Of a stretch of DNA of 64,000 bases, positions 24,801-36,719 are shown one piece after another. The notes under the pieces were generated by a model that did not search any database, had not been told where the DNA came from, and worked only from the letters and a program-made list of their open reading frames with translations. Origin of the DNA: Crocodylus rhombifer (Eukaryota > Chordata > Crocodylia > Crocodylidae). A program made the translations under genes and the position numbers. The stretch is taken from contig JAVSML010018994.1 of assembly GCA_038503035.1 (NCBI GenBank), forward strand, positions 1-64,000, in the 5' to 3' direction. Numbering within the stretch: position 1 is the stretch's first letter; every line of letters begins with the position of its first letter.

Positions 24801-27113
24801 ATCAAGAAGAGAATAAAACCTTTTGCCTAGTAGAAATATGACAGGTTAAAATGTGTGAACATCTGAAAAGTTCCATATAAGTGCTAATTATTTCCATTAT
24901 ATTTGCAAGTACCATTCAATGACATTAAAATATAATGCTAAAAATAAAACATGCTTCAAGTTTGCATAATCCACCTGCTGGCAGCCAGTCAGGGATTCAT
25001 CAAAAACTGCTTATGCTTCATTTATACACATTATGCTGGTTCTTGAACTAGTGTAATTCACAAGTACCTTCACCAATGTCAATGGTACAAAACCAATAAG
25101 AAATTCTGATCTGTTAGCTCCAAGGAAATTAACTAAAACCCATTAACTCCAGACAACATTTACAAAATCTGAATTACATTTTAAATGCATGTTTAATTTC
25201 ATAATTTGTCTCCTTAAGATAACAAAGTTAAGAAATCTATGCTGGTACAAGCCCCCTGTGTTAATTACAGAAAAATCCATTAAATCAAATTAAATTTCTA
25301 GAATCAATAGCATTTCTCCAACTAACCAACTGTAATGACAACCATATCTTTCATTTGGCATTTTATTAATGTGTGTGTTGTTTGTCACTTTCCCCAGCTG
25401 CAAGCAAACCCATTGTATGTTAATTCACACCTGATAACAATCCTTTTTCTTGTACTTATAAGGCTGATGATGAGATGTGTCAACACCTATACAGTTAAAA
25501 ATACCACTAAAGGATTTAGCTTCTAGTCATTTTAATTACAATAACTGACACTGGAAACAAAGTGTAAATAAATACAGCTCTCTTTTTCCTGCCCCCTGCT
25601 TTTACCAGTCAAATACCTTATTGCATCCATATACCTCCAGAAAAATAATCTGCTCAGATTATTCCTTCCTTTAACTATTTCCCAATTTGTAAATCAATCA
25701 GGTCACCTATCTTCAATTCAGTTAAGTACTGTAGTCTTTCAAATACAAGAAACACTTTTTAAATGCAAATATTTGTTCTAAAAATAGCCTGTGTCTTGAA
25801 TTCAAGTAAAATAAGTAAATAAATATATGCTAATAATGATTAATAAGATAACATAATAATGAAATAATTGTAATAAAATACATAAGCATACATAAGTATG
25901 ATGAAGTTGTGAATGCCAGAGGGTACACAAATGGAACATGACTATCCAATCACAAATCATCCACAACATACAAGGTGCCATTTTAGAAGAAGTGGGAGAC
26001 ATGGTTTGTCAGCAGCAATATATAACCTCTTTTAAATGAAAAGTTGTGGAATTTGCAGAAGCAAATGAAACCAAAGCAGCAGGAACAAAGCAGGGTGTTA
26101 ATGAGGATTATGTCAAAAAACGAAGACTGTCAAATCAAAATTTTCTAAATGCAGAAAAGTAAGGAAAGGATTTAACAGACCAAAAGGAGAGCAAGTCCCC
26201 AAAACCCAGAGGAGTGTCAGTGGTGTTCTAATTGAACAACGAAAATCTGGCCTCCCTGTCATTGAAAAATGATTTGTGCTAATGCCCAGGAGTGGCAGAT
26301 GCAGCCGGCTTCCCAAAGTCACAACTGACAGCCAGTTTGGGCCAGGTTGAGAAGCTTATGATGCAGTGAGGCATCTATTGCATGGGCAAATCCCATTATA
26401 TGCTGAGCAATGTCACAGTTCACAAAATGGGAGAAAAAGCAGATACGAGCAATCACAACAAGAAATAAAAGCAGCAGATAACTGGAATGTTGCTTTTTAT
26501 ATGAACATCATAACCTTTATGTGCATTTAAGAGCAATATACTTGGAAATGTGTCTTCATGTAATGTTCTGGGTTTTTTTCTTAAATTGTTATGTCGTCAA
26601 TTTAAGGTTATCTTATATTCAAAGGAACATGGTATCTCAGTAGACCACTTATTTATTGCATATTTTTCAGGCAGGCTCTGGACATTTAAGTACCAGCCTC
26701 ATCAACAAGCATTATCATCATAAGAACCAAGACATTAAAATGATGACCTCAAGTATATGACACTTCATGCTACTCAGATAACACATCTGATCTATGGGCA
26801 GCTTCTTTATAGCAGTCTGAGGATCACTTGTTTCTCTACTACTAAGCCAACACATAGGTAACTATGTAATCATAATATAGAAGCAATATAAAGCTTTATA
26901 TGATCAATTTTCCATTTCACTTTCTCAGATACTAATATTTTAGGTTAATTATAGCAGGATGGTGGTGAGTTCAGTTATCACCCATTTATTTAGGTGAGAG
27001 AACTTTTAGGTTAAGTTGCAGGTCTCTAGAAAGATGACAACATATCCCCTTTTCAGACACTGCAACCCTAAAACAAAATTGTACAAAAGCAAGATAGTTA
27101 CTTTGGGCCTGAA
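24801..27113. other. Unique AT-rich non-coding DNA
   Basis: No gene or named repeat was seen. The part at 24840-25720 is AT-rich with TAAT/ATTA-rich text (CTAATTATTTCCATTAT) and could be conserved non-coding DNA. The part at 25805-25910 is a very AT-rich run of TAATAA/ATAAG units. The rest is ordinary sequence with scattered stops in all frames. Confidence 0.4.
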
Positions 27114-27390
27114 CAAGGTGACCATATTTTTAAGGAAATCCATGACACTGTACTCCACCCCCCCTACCCCCCACCCCCGCCCAGTTGATCCACACCTCAG
27201 GCAGGAGGAGCCGTGCCCAACCCAGTACACTCCCCATCTTCCGCTGCTGCTCAGGAGGAATGGGGCTGAGCGGGGCAGGCAGCACCAATCCAGGATTTTT
27301 GTTTCCATTTTCACCAACTAGCCAGGATGCCAGGACAGCCTACAATATTTGGGACTTTCCTGGCCAAACCAGGACGTATGGTCACTCTTG
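27114..27390. mobile_element. Short hAT-type MITE (CAAGGTGACCATA ends)
   Basis: CAAGGTGACCATA at the left is matched by TATGGTCACTCTTG at the right, an inverted repeat of 12-13 bases with one insertion. Direct repeats GCCTGAA and TCCTGAA flank it (27107-27113 and 27391-27397). The 277-base interior contains a C-rich tract and no frame. Confidence 0.7.
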
Positions 27391-27473
27391 TCCTGAAACA
27401 TCATTTAACTGGTTCATTCACTTACCTTTGATATCACAGTAATTGATGGCTAGACCATGACTTAGGGAATGCA

Positions 27474-28155
27474 GGGCATATATACATGTGCTATTAATGC
27501 TATAAAGTCTTACTGCATAGTAAAATACTGCACAGTTAGCCTTCCCTGGGATCATGTCTACATGCGCTGTGTTAGGAGTGAGTCTGCTCCCAACAGAAGC
27601 AGCCTGGTACAGGGTTGCTACTAACCTGTCCTGGCTCCCTGAAGCAGCCAGGGGGAGCTCCAGGCTCCCCCAGGGTGCTAGCTGGGGCCTGGCTGGGAAC
27701 TGCCCCAGAAGCAGGACAGCTCCTGGCCAGCTCTGAGCTGCACCAGGAAAGAGAGAGAGATCCAGTCCCAGCACTGATTAGCTCCCAGCTCCTGTGGGAA
27801 GCCAGGAGCTACGTAGCTCCCGGAGGGGGGAGGAAGGGCAGACAGCTACCCTGTCCTGGTGCTGCTCAGCTCCTGGCTCTTGGAGGGAGCCAGGAGCTAA
27901 GCAGCACCAGGACTGGGGGAGTTCCTGATTCCCTTAGTGTTGGGGCTGACGGGGAGCAAATTTGCTCCCAGTCAGTCTCTACACATACTGCACAGTATCT
28001 ACAGTAAAAGATCACAGTACCTATATTTACAGGTAGTAGCTAACTGCACAGTAGACTTATTTACTGCACAGTACATAGTGCACATGTAAATGGTGATGCT
28101 TTACTGTGCAGTAGATTCATCTATTGTGCAGAAAAGCATCTCATGTAGACACACC
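27474..28155. mobile_element. Harbinger-like non-autonomous element
   Basis: The left end GGGCATATATACATGTG and the inverted right end GGTGTGTCTACATGAG resemble each other and the ends of the transposase-bearing element at 18669-24800. The right 200 bases share GGGGCTGAC, GAGCAAATTTG and the 'TGCTTTACTGTGCAGTA' block with 24630-24800. The 4-mer TGCA stands directly outside both ends. The core holds inverted copies of GGAGCTA/TAGCTCC, for example CAGGAGCTACGTAGCTCC. No protein frame is present. Confidence 0.7.
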
Positions 28156-28261
28156 TGCATTGTACATTAGAGAATTAGCGTATGAGCCTTATTTCATTGC
28201 AGAGGACTTGCAAAAAACCTCCAGTTAGATTAACAAGTTATCTCCATAAACCCGTGCATGT

Positions 28262-28282
28262 GCACGCACACACACACACATG
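28262..28282. repeat. (CA)n microsatellite
   Basis: A short CA-dinucleotide run lies within a wider GCACACACA/TGCACATGCA purine-pyrimidine tract. Confidence 0.85.
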
Positions 28283-28543
28283 CACATGCACTACTTATAT
28301 TACAATGCCCAGTTTTGTAAGAAAATCCTTCATTTTTAGGTATAGCAAAATCACCCCAGATTAGGCTACATTGTCTACAATTAGAAGGCTGATTACAAGT
28401 CCTTTTTGTACTATTCAAGCACTGATAAAAACAAAATTCTGTCTTATTAGTCATTAAAGAATGGTTAACATATAAAAGATACTAGCTTGAAATACTTATT
28501 AGCTTGTATTCTCTACGTGTAGATTGAGGCTTCAGCACCCACC

Positions 28544-28625
28544 AGATGTATCTACGCATGCTATTAGTGCAATGAAATAAACTCTGGTGCAGTTCACACC
28601 AGAGTCAGCTGCTCCTGGGTACAGC
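28544..28625. mobile_element. Harbinger-like MITE, left-end fragment
   Basis: AGATGTATCTACGCATGC followed by TTAGTGCAATGAAATAAACT and CAGTTCACACCAGAGT matches the left ends at 1998 and 29467. No right end was seen, so it is a truncated relic. Confidence 0.55.
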
Positions 28626-29466
28626 ATTTACAATGTAAGCTCTTGTTCACTATGTACATCTCAGACCCTACAACAAATGAGACAGGAATCTGACACAGGA
28701 GTCTATTTTCCTATAGAGTCCCAACTCATCCCCAGAACAAGTCAATCCTGTGTGTTGAAGAAGATATGCGAGTCCTGTAGAAAAATATCCTGCATAATGA
28801 AAAATCATCTGATTCAGGGGACTGAATTAATGTTACATAGAAAACCTTAATACTGCAGTGTTTGGCACTGTAATGTGAATGTTCTTTTCACACAATATTT
28901 GTTCATTTTTACGTATTTATATCCTACATTGAATATCGTGAGTTACTGATGACAACGTGCTCCAGCAGTAGCCTGGATGCGCAAGTTGACTGGTATTCCT
29001 TGGGCTCCATCTGCCCTGAATCCAATTACATTTTGTTTGTTTACTAAAATAGAAAATAATACAAAACAACTGAGACAGGGAAGTTAAGTGATTTCTTTAA
29101 GTCCACAGAAGGAATCTGTATCACAAGCAGTCTTAAAACTCAGGAGCAGCTGGAGCTTAGAACATCACTGGCTCAGGAAGAGAGAACAAGCATGATCCTA
29201 CAGCCCAGTAGCGAGGACAGTCATTACAAACAGGGGAGTCCTGGATTCAGTCTCTCATCCAAGAACTGCTAAGGCACTAAGCCCTGAGAAGCAGGAAAAT
29301 GAAATCCAGGAGTCTCCCTTCACAGGTAAGCGTCTTAACCACTAAGATACAGTCAAACTCCTGCCTGCTATTGGGCTCTGGCCCAATGAATGCTCTTTCA
29401 TGCAAGGTGAAATAGCTTCAACAGGAAAGACTTACAGTTTCCTACTTTCCCCTTTACAAACACAGA

Positions 29467-29690
29467 GCGCATCTACATGTGCAATTAATGCAACTGAATA
29501 AAATCCCGTGCAATCTGGAGTAAATTAATCCTGACATCATCATCTACATGTGCGTTTAGGTGCAGAAATTTACTTCACCGTCAGATAGTACCCGAGTCTG
29601 ACAGAACTAACTGATGGTGTGCAGATGTAGACAGTGATGCTTTACTGCACAGTAAATTAGTCTACTGCGTAGCAAAGCACACATGTGCTA
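29467..29690. mobile_element. Harbinger-like MITE, about 225 bp
   Basis: The left end reads GCGCATCTACATGTGC, with an internal second copy CATCTACATGTGCGTTTAGG at 29542. The right part has GATGCTTTACTGCACAG and TAGTCTACTGCG and ends near CACACATGTGC. It shares both ends with the elements at 1998 and 28544. It has no coding capacity. Confidence 0.65.
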
Positions 29691-29934
29691 TAGGCTGGTG
29701 GTAAAGTGCTCTCCTGAGAACTGAAGGTAGGTTCCCCTCACCCTGCCTGAGTGCTCTAATCTGTTATTGAATAAAAAGGGGGCACTGATTACCTTCCCCC
29801 AGGTGCGTTTTAATAAAAAGCAGTGGCTGTCCCTGCATTTTGCAAATAGCCAACCCCAGTCAGTGGCAGGACACAGTCTGGGGATACAGTCATCAGATGG
29901 AGCCTCTTAGGAGAGATAGGCAGCTGAACACCTA

Positions 29935-30262
29935 GGGTGTTTATAGATGTACTCTAGGAGCTGTGAGAGGGGGGTTGCTTTAATTAGTGCAGCTTCAAGA
30001 GCTGCCCAGAGTGTCATGTGTATTAGCATCCCCACGCTGAAAAATGGCAGCAAGGCACTTTGAACTAAAGTTCATCAAATGAGCTTTAGTTTAAAAAGCC
30101 CTGCCACCATTTTTCAGCACAGGGATGCTGATACATGTGATGCTGGAGTCTGCTGGAGTGTGGTAATTTCCACACTCCAGCAGACTCGATTAATTGAGTC
30201 TGCTCCGACACGCTGGAGTTCCAGTGCATCGAAGTAGCCTCCCTGCATGTGTATAGAAGCCA
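29935..30262. mobile_element. Fold-back MITE with nested hairpins
   Basis: The ends GGGTGTTTATAGATGTAC and, inverted, GGCTTCTATACACATGC are loosely alike. Inside, arms of about 60 bases (30015-30075 and 30080-30140) pair through ATGTGTATTAGCATCCC and GCTGAAAAATGGC. A second stem has perfect 18-base arms (30146-30163 and 30170-30187) around a 6-base loop, and a third is GACTC/GAGTC around GATTAATT (30183-30200). The name of the family is unknown to me. Confidence 0.65.
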
Positions 30263-32900
30263 CTAGCTTCTGGGTCCTAACAAGGGTTTGGCATTAGCAG
30301 GGCACCAAACTGTTCAACCAACCAAAACAGAGATACCTCTCAGTATGCCCCAGAGCAAAACTTTAGGCACCTAGGAAAGATTTTAGGTACCTCGATGGTG
30401 AGCCAACAGCTGAGTGAGGATTAGAGTATATCAAGTTTGTATTAGGTGCCAAAGTTCCACCTAAGTCTCATTCCAGGTGCCTAAGTGCCATTTTGGATCT
30501 GGGTCCAAGATCAAAAGTTTCTCCTTTGGCAAACTGTCACTGAAAGTTACTGGAGCGTTGGTTCAATAAAGACCATCAGGGGTTGGCCCTAAGGCTATCA
30601 ATAACACTGTGTGATTCTTTTCTATTGGGAGATTTTATTTACTAGCTGTCAAGGAACAAAACAATAATCATGCTTCCCTATCTGACAGAGTCAATATTTT
30701 TCACATATTTGTCTGCCAAAAGGAAGGCTCTGTGCTACATTCCCTCCCCTCACATTGCAGTCCTTCTGAAGTAGAAGAGGGAAAACAGAAGTTGAAAAGA
30801 ATGTTGCACGCAAGGTGGCTTTATTAGGTGCACTTTAACACCCTCCAGAAAATACCATTATGGTGAAGACACATGCATATGAAAATCAAAAGGAAGGTTT
30901 ACAACACAGCAGTTAGTGCTGCATGGCTTAGGAAATTGGATACGAACCAAGATGCTGATTAGGAGGCTGAATGACTTCCAGCAGATGCTGAAAAAGGTTC
31001 TTTGATATATATTAGCAGGAATGTAGAATGATAAAGTATGCATGAAGCTTATGCAGAAGAATCTGAATAAAATTGGCAAGGTGAGGATCCTGAAATGGCT
31101 GTGCCAAATGTGGTGGAGAGACAGGCAACAAGTGCCAAAAAGAAACTGAACCACCTCAGAGTGAGACCACACAGCTAGAATGAGCAAAAGGAGAGAGACC
31201 ACAAGGGTGACTGTGAAACAGAATGACATCATGAAAAGGAGAAGAGTAAGGGATTTGCAAAGAAGAAAACAGGTCTAACACACCTAGAGAAGACTGTACT
31301 AGAGGCTGGGTCCTGCAGGTGCAAAGGTCTAGCCTCATGATCTACTTAAAATCCTGTCTTTGATTTGACTGTTTTACCATGTAGACTACAAAAGAACATT
31401 TAAACCTATATATCCATAATGCTGAAGATCAAGTATGTCTTACTTTATTTGTTTCAAAGTTTGCTACCAGAATTTGTCTTGATTAGTACTAATGGAAAAC
31501 ACTGAGATATGGTGAATAAATTGAGCTAAAGGATTTAGCTACCCTTCTCCTTCCTGAGATTCCTTGCAAAAATTAAAAGGGGATCACTCCCCCAAATATC
31601 CTTGTAAACACATCCACAAGACATTGGTAGAATGCCCTTAGACCCTGTAAGAAGTTATCGGTATGGTACTTATTGGAAAGTTCAGACAGAGGCTACCAAA
31701 CATTTTTGGCTATTATCTTTGGAGTTTTTCTTGTCTATGTAAACAATGTTAACAATAAACATACTGAAATAATAGTAATTCCTGTTCAATAAACCCCAAC
31801 ATGGCTTTGTATCATGTAAACTACAGCATTTTATGTAGAGTTGAGCATACATTTGTTTTTTTATCATGTATCCTCAAATTGGTATTAACTGCTCTTAACT
31901 TTAAGGTGAAGCAATTCAGCAAGAGAAAAATGGGGATGTCTAACCGTGAACATCCTCCAAAGATGTGTCCAGAATCTCACAGAGGAATCAGGCTTGACTG
32001 GATGCAAACTGTTAATGTGAAAATGCCAACACTTAAATAACATCAATCCAGATCTCATAATGAACTAGCTTTTTAAAATACAGTACCATCTGGCTAACTG
32101 GTCACTCCAAGGGTATTGGTAAAGATAACTAATTCTCCAAGACAGACTAGCTCTGAGTAGTTAGTCATTTTCAGCTTTTTGTGACATGTATTTTGCATGC
32201 CATATCAGGACATAGTAAGATTTTTCTTTACATTTATAATGAAGACAAGATATTACAAAAATATTTTTAAAAATGTTCCAGCATGAATCATAAGCACTCT
32301 GGCTCACTATATAAGAACTATGTGGTTGTACAATTACTTAATCTACAAATCCTCAATGCTTACAATTTCTTACTATAAAAATCAGAGTGTTCATTATGGT
32401 AGTGTTAGAGTGATGTTGCAGCTGTGATGGTCTAAAAACTATGCAAGGGCAAGGGTTTTTTATGGTGATATCTTTTATTGCATAGTTGGGATAGAATTAG
32501 CCAAGCAAGCTCCATTGTGATTTAGTGTGTGTGTGTACATTTGGAAATGACAATGCTTTAACAGAGGATGAATTAGGCAAAGTGTTTTGTGTCCAAATCA
32601 ATAGGACCCTGGGGGGAAGGGTGCAGTGCACTGACTAATAAGGCAGTGATTCATTATTCTGGTGACTAATTCTCCAGATTTCACTGTGTATGGAGGGATC
32701 AGATTTTATGTAATAAAAATACATCACATGCTTTGGGACATGGCTGGAAAAAAACATGTTTATGCTACTGCAGGAAAAGTATTGTTCTGCACATGTCCAC
32801 ATCCCTTGGATGGATCATTGCTGCAGAGATTGAATTTGTGACCTCAGAAAGTAAACCCAGGAGTCTCTACTGCCTGGGCAAAAGAAGCATCTCTGTCAGC
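30263..32900. other. Unique non-coding DNA with a possible repeat at 32418-32545
   Basis: No exon was seen. The phrase GGGCAAGGGTTTTTTATGG then TGATATCTTTTATTG at 32446-32485 looks like a dispersed sauropsid repeat that I remember from crocodilian DNA, but I cannot assign its class. A short GT run lies at 32525-32536. Confidence 0.35.
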
Positions 32901-32906
32901 CTAGGC

Positions 32907-33332
32907 CAGAGTTCTCAACCTTTTTGGCCTCAAGGCACCCATCCAGAACTTTTCAGCACATCGCAGAACCCTAACAGCATTACTGAGCTACAGTCTAAAT
33001 TCGGAGCAGTTGTAGAAGGGGCCTGCAAGCTGAATGTTGAAAATCACTGATGTAGCTGGTGCCAGGTAAGGACAGTGGGGGCAGGATCTCACCCCACTGT
33101 GCCACACACTTTCCACTATCGGCTCTCCCCTTACTCCTGATTTGTATCCCAGGAGGCAAAGAGGCCCCAACTGCCAAAGCTATTCCTCCAGCATCTCACA
33201 CTAGTGACTGGAGCCAGGGCATCAGACACAGGGTGAAAAACACCTCCTCACACAGGCCAAGGAAGCTGGAGCACCCTTAAATATATCTCAAAACACCCAA
33301 TAGTGCCACAGCACCCAGCTTAAAAATCACTG
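32907..33332. mobile_element. Non-autonomous hAT/Charlie-type element
   Basis: The left end CAGAGTTCTCAACC and the inverted right end CAGTGATTTTTAAGC fit the hAT/Charlie terminus. Flanks GCCTAGGC (32899-32906) and GCTTAGGG (33333-33340) match at 6 of 8 bases. An extra right-end-like motif, GTTGAAAATCACTG, sits inside at 33036-33049, so it may be composite. Confidence 0.65.
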
Positions 33333-33753
33333 GCTTAGGGTGTAGAAGGCTCATCAACTTCACCAAGTAATTGATAGACAGGCACAACCCCAAACCTGTT
33401 TGTTGCTTCTGCAAGATGCAAACACAGAAAGTGGCTGGTGGATAAGCAAAAAAGGATCTATTCTAAACCCAGCTTTATACTATGAAGTTGCTTAAGTCAC
33501 TTCAAGTATGCAATCCAACTAGAAAGACGAGGGCTGGAATTCACTGGCTCGATTCTGCATCCTGCTGCATATTAGCAGTTATAAATACTAAACACAAAAA
33601 CAGAGCAGTAGCTGCTGCAGACAGGGGCCTAGAAGTCATGTGGTATGAATAACCAAGAAAGGACGGTACTGAATGAACTAAGCTCAAGGTATTACCATCA
33701 CTAAAGTTCAGATAAGGACAGTTGAACAATTGAGAAGAATAAAAATGATTCTG

Positions 33754-34438
33754 TAGGGCTGTGCGAAATTTTGCCAGCCGCTTCATTTCAATGCTGTTTT
33801 GACTTGTTCCGAGCTCAAAACAGCAAAATCAAAATGCAACAAAAGGCTTGAAAGACCCTTGAAACAAAATGAGGGCAGTCGAAACATTTTGAGTTTCAAA
33901 GCTGGGCTTGCTTGCAGTTAAAGAGAAACTAAGGAGGTGGGGGGAGAGGAGGAAGGGACTGCTCTGATATTGTCATGTGTGGCTGGCCAGTGACTGTCAT
34001 CCTTCCCTGAGATCCCTTCCAATCCCAGTGCTCTGGGGGAGGGACAGAAAAACAGCATAAAACTCATTGTTTGAATTGAACTTTCTCTGTGCCTTCACAC
34101 TTACAAGTGACATAAGTTTTGCTCTGAACAGTTTGAAGTGCAATTTCCCAGAAACCCCTGCACCTATCTCCTTGAAACTTGGCAAACTTGGAAACTTGGC
34201 CCTCAGTAGGGGCTACCATCCTTACTGTTTTCATCCAAATCTGCCAAAAAATGATAAAGTTATAGACAGTTTCATGCTTCCCCATTATAGCCTATGGGCA
34301 AAATGTCGAAACAGCGAACAGTTTTGACTAAATGAAACAGAACAGTGCTTTTTAAAATGAGTCTCAAAACTAAACACTGTCCCAACAAAATGGCAAAGCG
34401 TAAATTGAAATGAAATGGTGCTGTTTTGCACAGCCCTA
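33754..34438. mobile_element. Non-autonomous DNA transposon, GGGCTGTGC ends
   Basis: TAGGGCTGTGCGAAA at the left and, inverted, TAGGGCTGTGCAAAAC at the right form terminal repeats. Subterminal text is rich in TTTCATTTC and GTTTTGA/TCAAAAC. Target duplication is not clean (TGATTCTG against GTTCGGAG). The TAG-GGCTGTGC end is hAT-like and resembles the element at 4221. It has no protein frame. Confidence 0.7.
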
Positions 34439-34752
34439 GTTCGGAGTCAAATGCTAGGGGATCTTGACAAGGAAGCATATGTGCAGCTTCACAAACCAGT
34501 AACATGAAAAGTGTTGTGTGACAGTTAATTACAACAATGACATAAAAATGAAGATCTGGACCCAAAAACAGAAGGTAAAGAAAAAAGTTTTCCTTGTTAA
34601 CCAACAGTGACTGTAAGAGTCACTTACTGCATGTTACTGTTGCACATAGCATCACTTCCTTAGGATGCACCATAATTCATCACTGGTCAGTATACTTGTA
34701 CATAAGGAAAAACTTCCTTCCCAAGTGTAGAGCAGCTTGGACACAGTGGAAG

Positions 34753-36550
34753 TAGGGGTGCACTGATAAAGATTTTCTGGGCCAATATCAATGGCCAATT
34801 ATTAAGGAGTTAGATCAGCTGAAACTGATCCAATTTCCTATATAGAGCCTGACAGCTTGGAGAGCAGCATCCGGCCAGTAAGTCTGTTGGGTGGAAGAGG
34901 TAGAGGGAGAGAAGGGGCATAGGGGACGCAGATTGAGGCCCCCACAGTGAGGGAGACAGTGGGGCTTGGGCAGGGGCAAAGGCAGGCACTGCCCAGCTGG
35001 GGCAAGGCACAAGATGGAGCCACGAGCAGCTCATAGTTTCATAGTAGGTAGGGTCAGAAAGGACCTGAGCAGATCATCAAGTCCAACCCCCTGCCATGGC
35101 AGGAAAAAAGTACTGAGGTCAAACAACCCCAGCAAGGTGTTCATCTAGCCTCCTCTTAAAGATGCCCAGGGTAGGAGCCAGCACCACTTTGCTTGGAAGT
35201 TGGTTCTAGATCCTAGCTGCCCTGACCGTGAAGTAACACCTCCTGATGTCTAATCTGAATCTACCCTCTGCCAGCTTGTGACCATTATTTCTAGTCACTC
35301 CTGGTAGTGCTCGGGGGAACAGGGACTCCCCCAGTACCTGCTGGTCCCCTCGGACTAGTTTGTAAACAGCCACTAGATCCCCCCTCAGCCTTCTCTTGTG
35401 GAGGCTGAACAGGTTCAGGTCCCTTAGCCTGTCCTCATAGGGCCTGCCCTGCTGCCCCCTGATCATGCAAGTGGCCCTCCTTTGGACCCTCTCCATGTTG
35501 TCCACATCCCTTCTAAAGTGCGGCGCCCAGAACTGGATGCAGTACTCCAACTGCCGCCTGACCAGTGCCGCATAGAGGGGGAGGATCACCATCTTGGAGC
35601 TGCTTGAGATGCATCTGTGGATGCATAACAAGGTACGGTTGGCCTTCCTGACCGCATCCCCACACTGTCGGCCCACGTTCATTTTGGCATTAATAATGAC
35701 TCCAAGATCCTTTTCTGCCCCTGCACTGACAAGAAGGGAGTTCCCCCAACCTGTAGGTATGCTGCTGGTTCTTCCTCCCCAGGTGCATTGTGGGGAGGGG
35801 CAGCTCCTGCCTCTGTGCGCACCTCTGGGGGAAGCATTGGGGGCAGATGCCCCCCAGATTTTTGAGCAGGGTGAGGGCAGGATGCCCACTGGCAACCAGG
35901 GCCAGGGTCAGCACACTAAACTCTTCATAGCAGGGAGGTTGGGCTGGGGCTGTGCTCAAGGTAGATGGCAGTAGCACTGGGAGGGGGAGCTATGGTGAAT
36001 TCTGGGGTGGCTGTAGCCCCCACCCCCCATAGCCCTGCTCCCAGCACCACCGCTGCCTGCCCCAGTGGAGCCCTGGCCCAACTTCCCAGCTGGGAAGAGC
36101 CCAGTGCTGCCTCCAGCCCCAGCCCACTCTTACCCCATGCACAGATCTAGGGGAAACATGCCCCCCATGCCTCTCCCAGGGGTGTGTGCAGTGGCAGGAG
36201 CCCCCCCTCCCTCCTTTCTGCTGCCCTACAGATGAGCTGCTCACAGCTCCATCCCATGTCCTGCCCTGGCTGTGCAGCACCTGCCCCAGCCCCACTCTCT
36301 CCCTCACCATGGGGGCTTCAATCTGCCTACCCACACCCCTTCACTCCCTCCACCCCCCAGCAGACTTACCAGCCAGAAGCTGCTCTCCAAACTGCTGGGC
36401 TGCCTGCATGCATGCTGCAGCATGCATGCACGCAGCCTTTAATCAGTGACATTATCACCACATCAGCCAAAAAAGCTGATTACCAATAATGTCAATTTTT
36501 CCTTTTATCAGTAGCAATACAATATGGACCAATATATCAGTGCACCTCTA
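34753..36550. mobile_element. Non-autonomous hAT element interrupted by a CR1
   Basis: The left end TAGGGGTGCACTGATA and the inverted right end TAGAGGTGCACTGATA differ by one base in 16. Flanks AGTGGAAG (34745-34752) and AGTAAAAG (36551-36558) match at 6 of 8 bases, both differences being G/A. CR1 35031-35788 sits inside; without it the element is about 1.04 kb. The core is GC-rich and shows no transposase. Confidence 0.82.
35031..35788 (-). mobile_element. CR1 LINE fragment inside the hAT element
   Basis: The 3' end TCATAGTTTCATAG at 35031 is followed by the CR1 3' UTR, then the ORF2 C-terminus (DIRRCYFTVRAARI), QLEYCIQFWAPH, and the post-RT region up to MHLGRKNQQHTYRLG. The 5' truncation near 35788 lies just downstream of the reverse-transcriptase core, so no catalytic box is present. 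It is the same subfamily as 21153-23283. Confidence 0.9.
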
Positions 36551-36719
36551 AGTAAAAGAGAGGGTTTCTGCTGTGCATAGAGACAGAATGATTTGGGAGC
36601 TCCCTCAGACACCAGTAGCTTCTGTTTGGGACAGATCAGCTTTGTGTTCAGATATGGAGATTGAGTAAGTGGGCAGTTAAGGTAAAAGTTACACATTAAG
36701 TATAACTTCATCTTAGTTA

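Noticed and set aside
28262..28290. CRISPR-like or tandem repeat array
   Set aside because: It is a plain CA microsatellite with no spacers; the host is a vertebrate.
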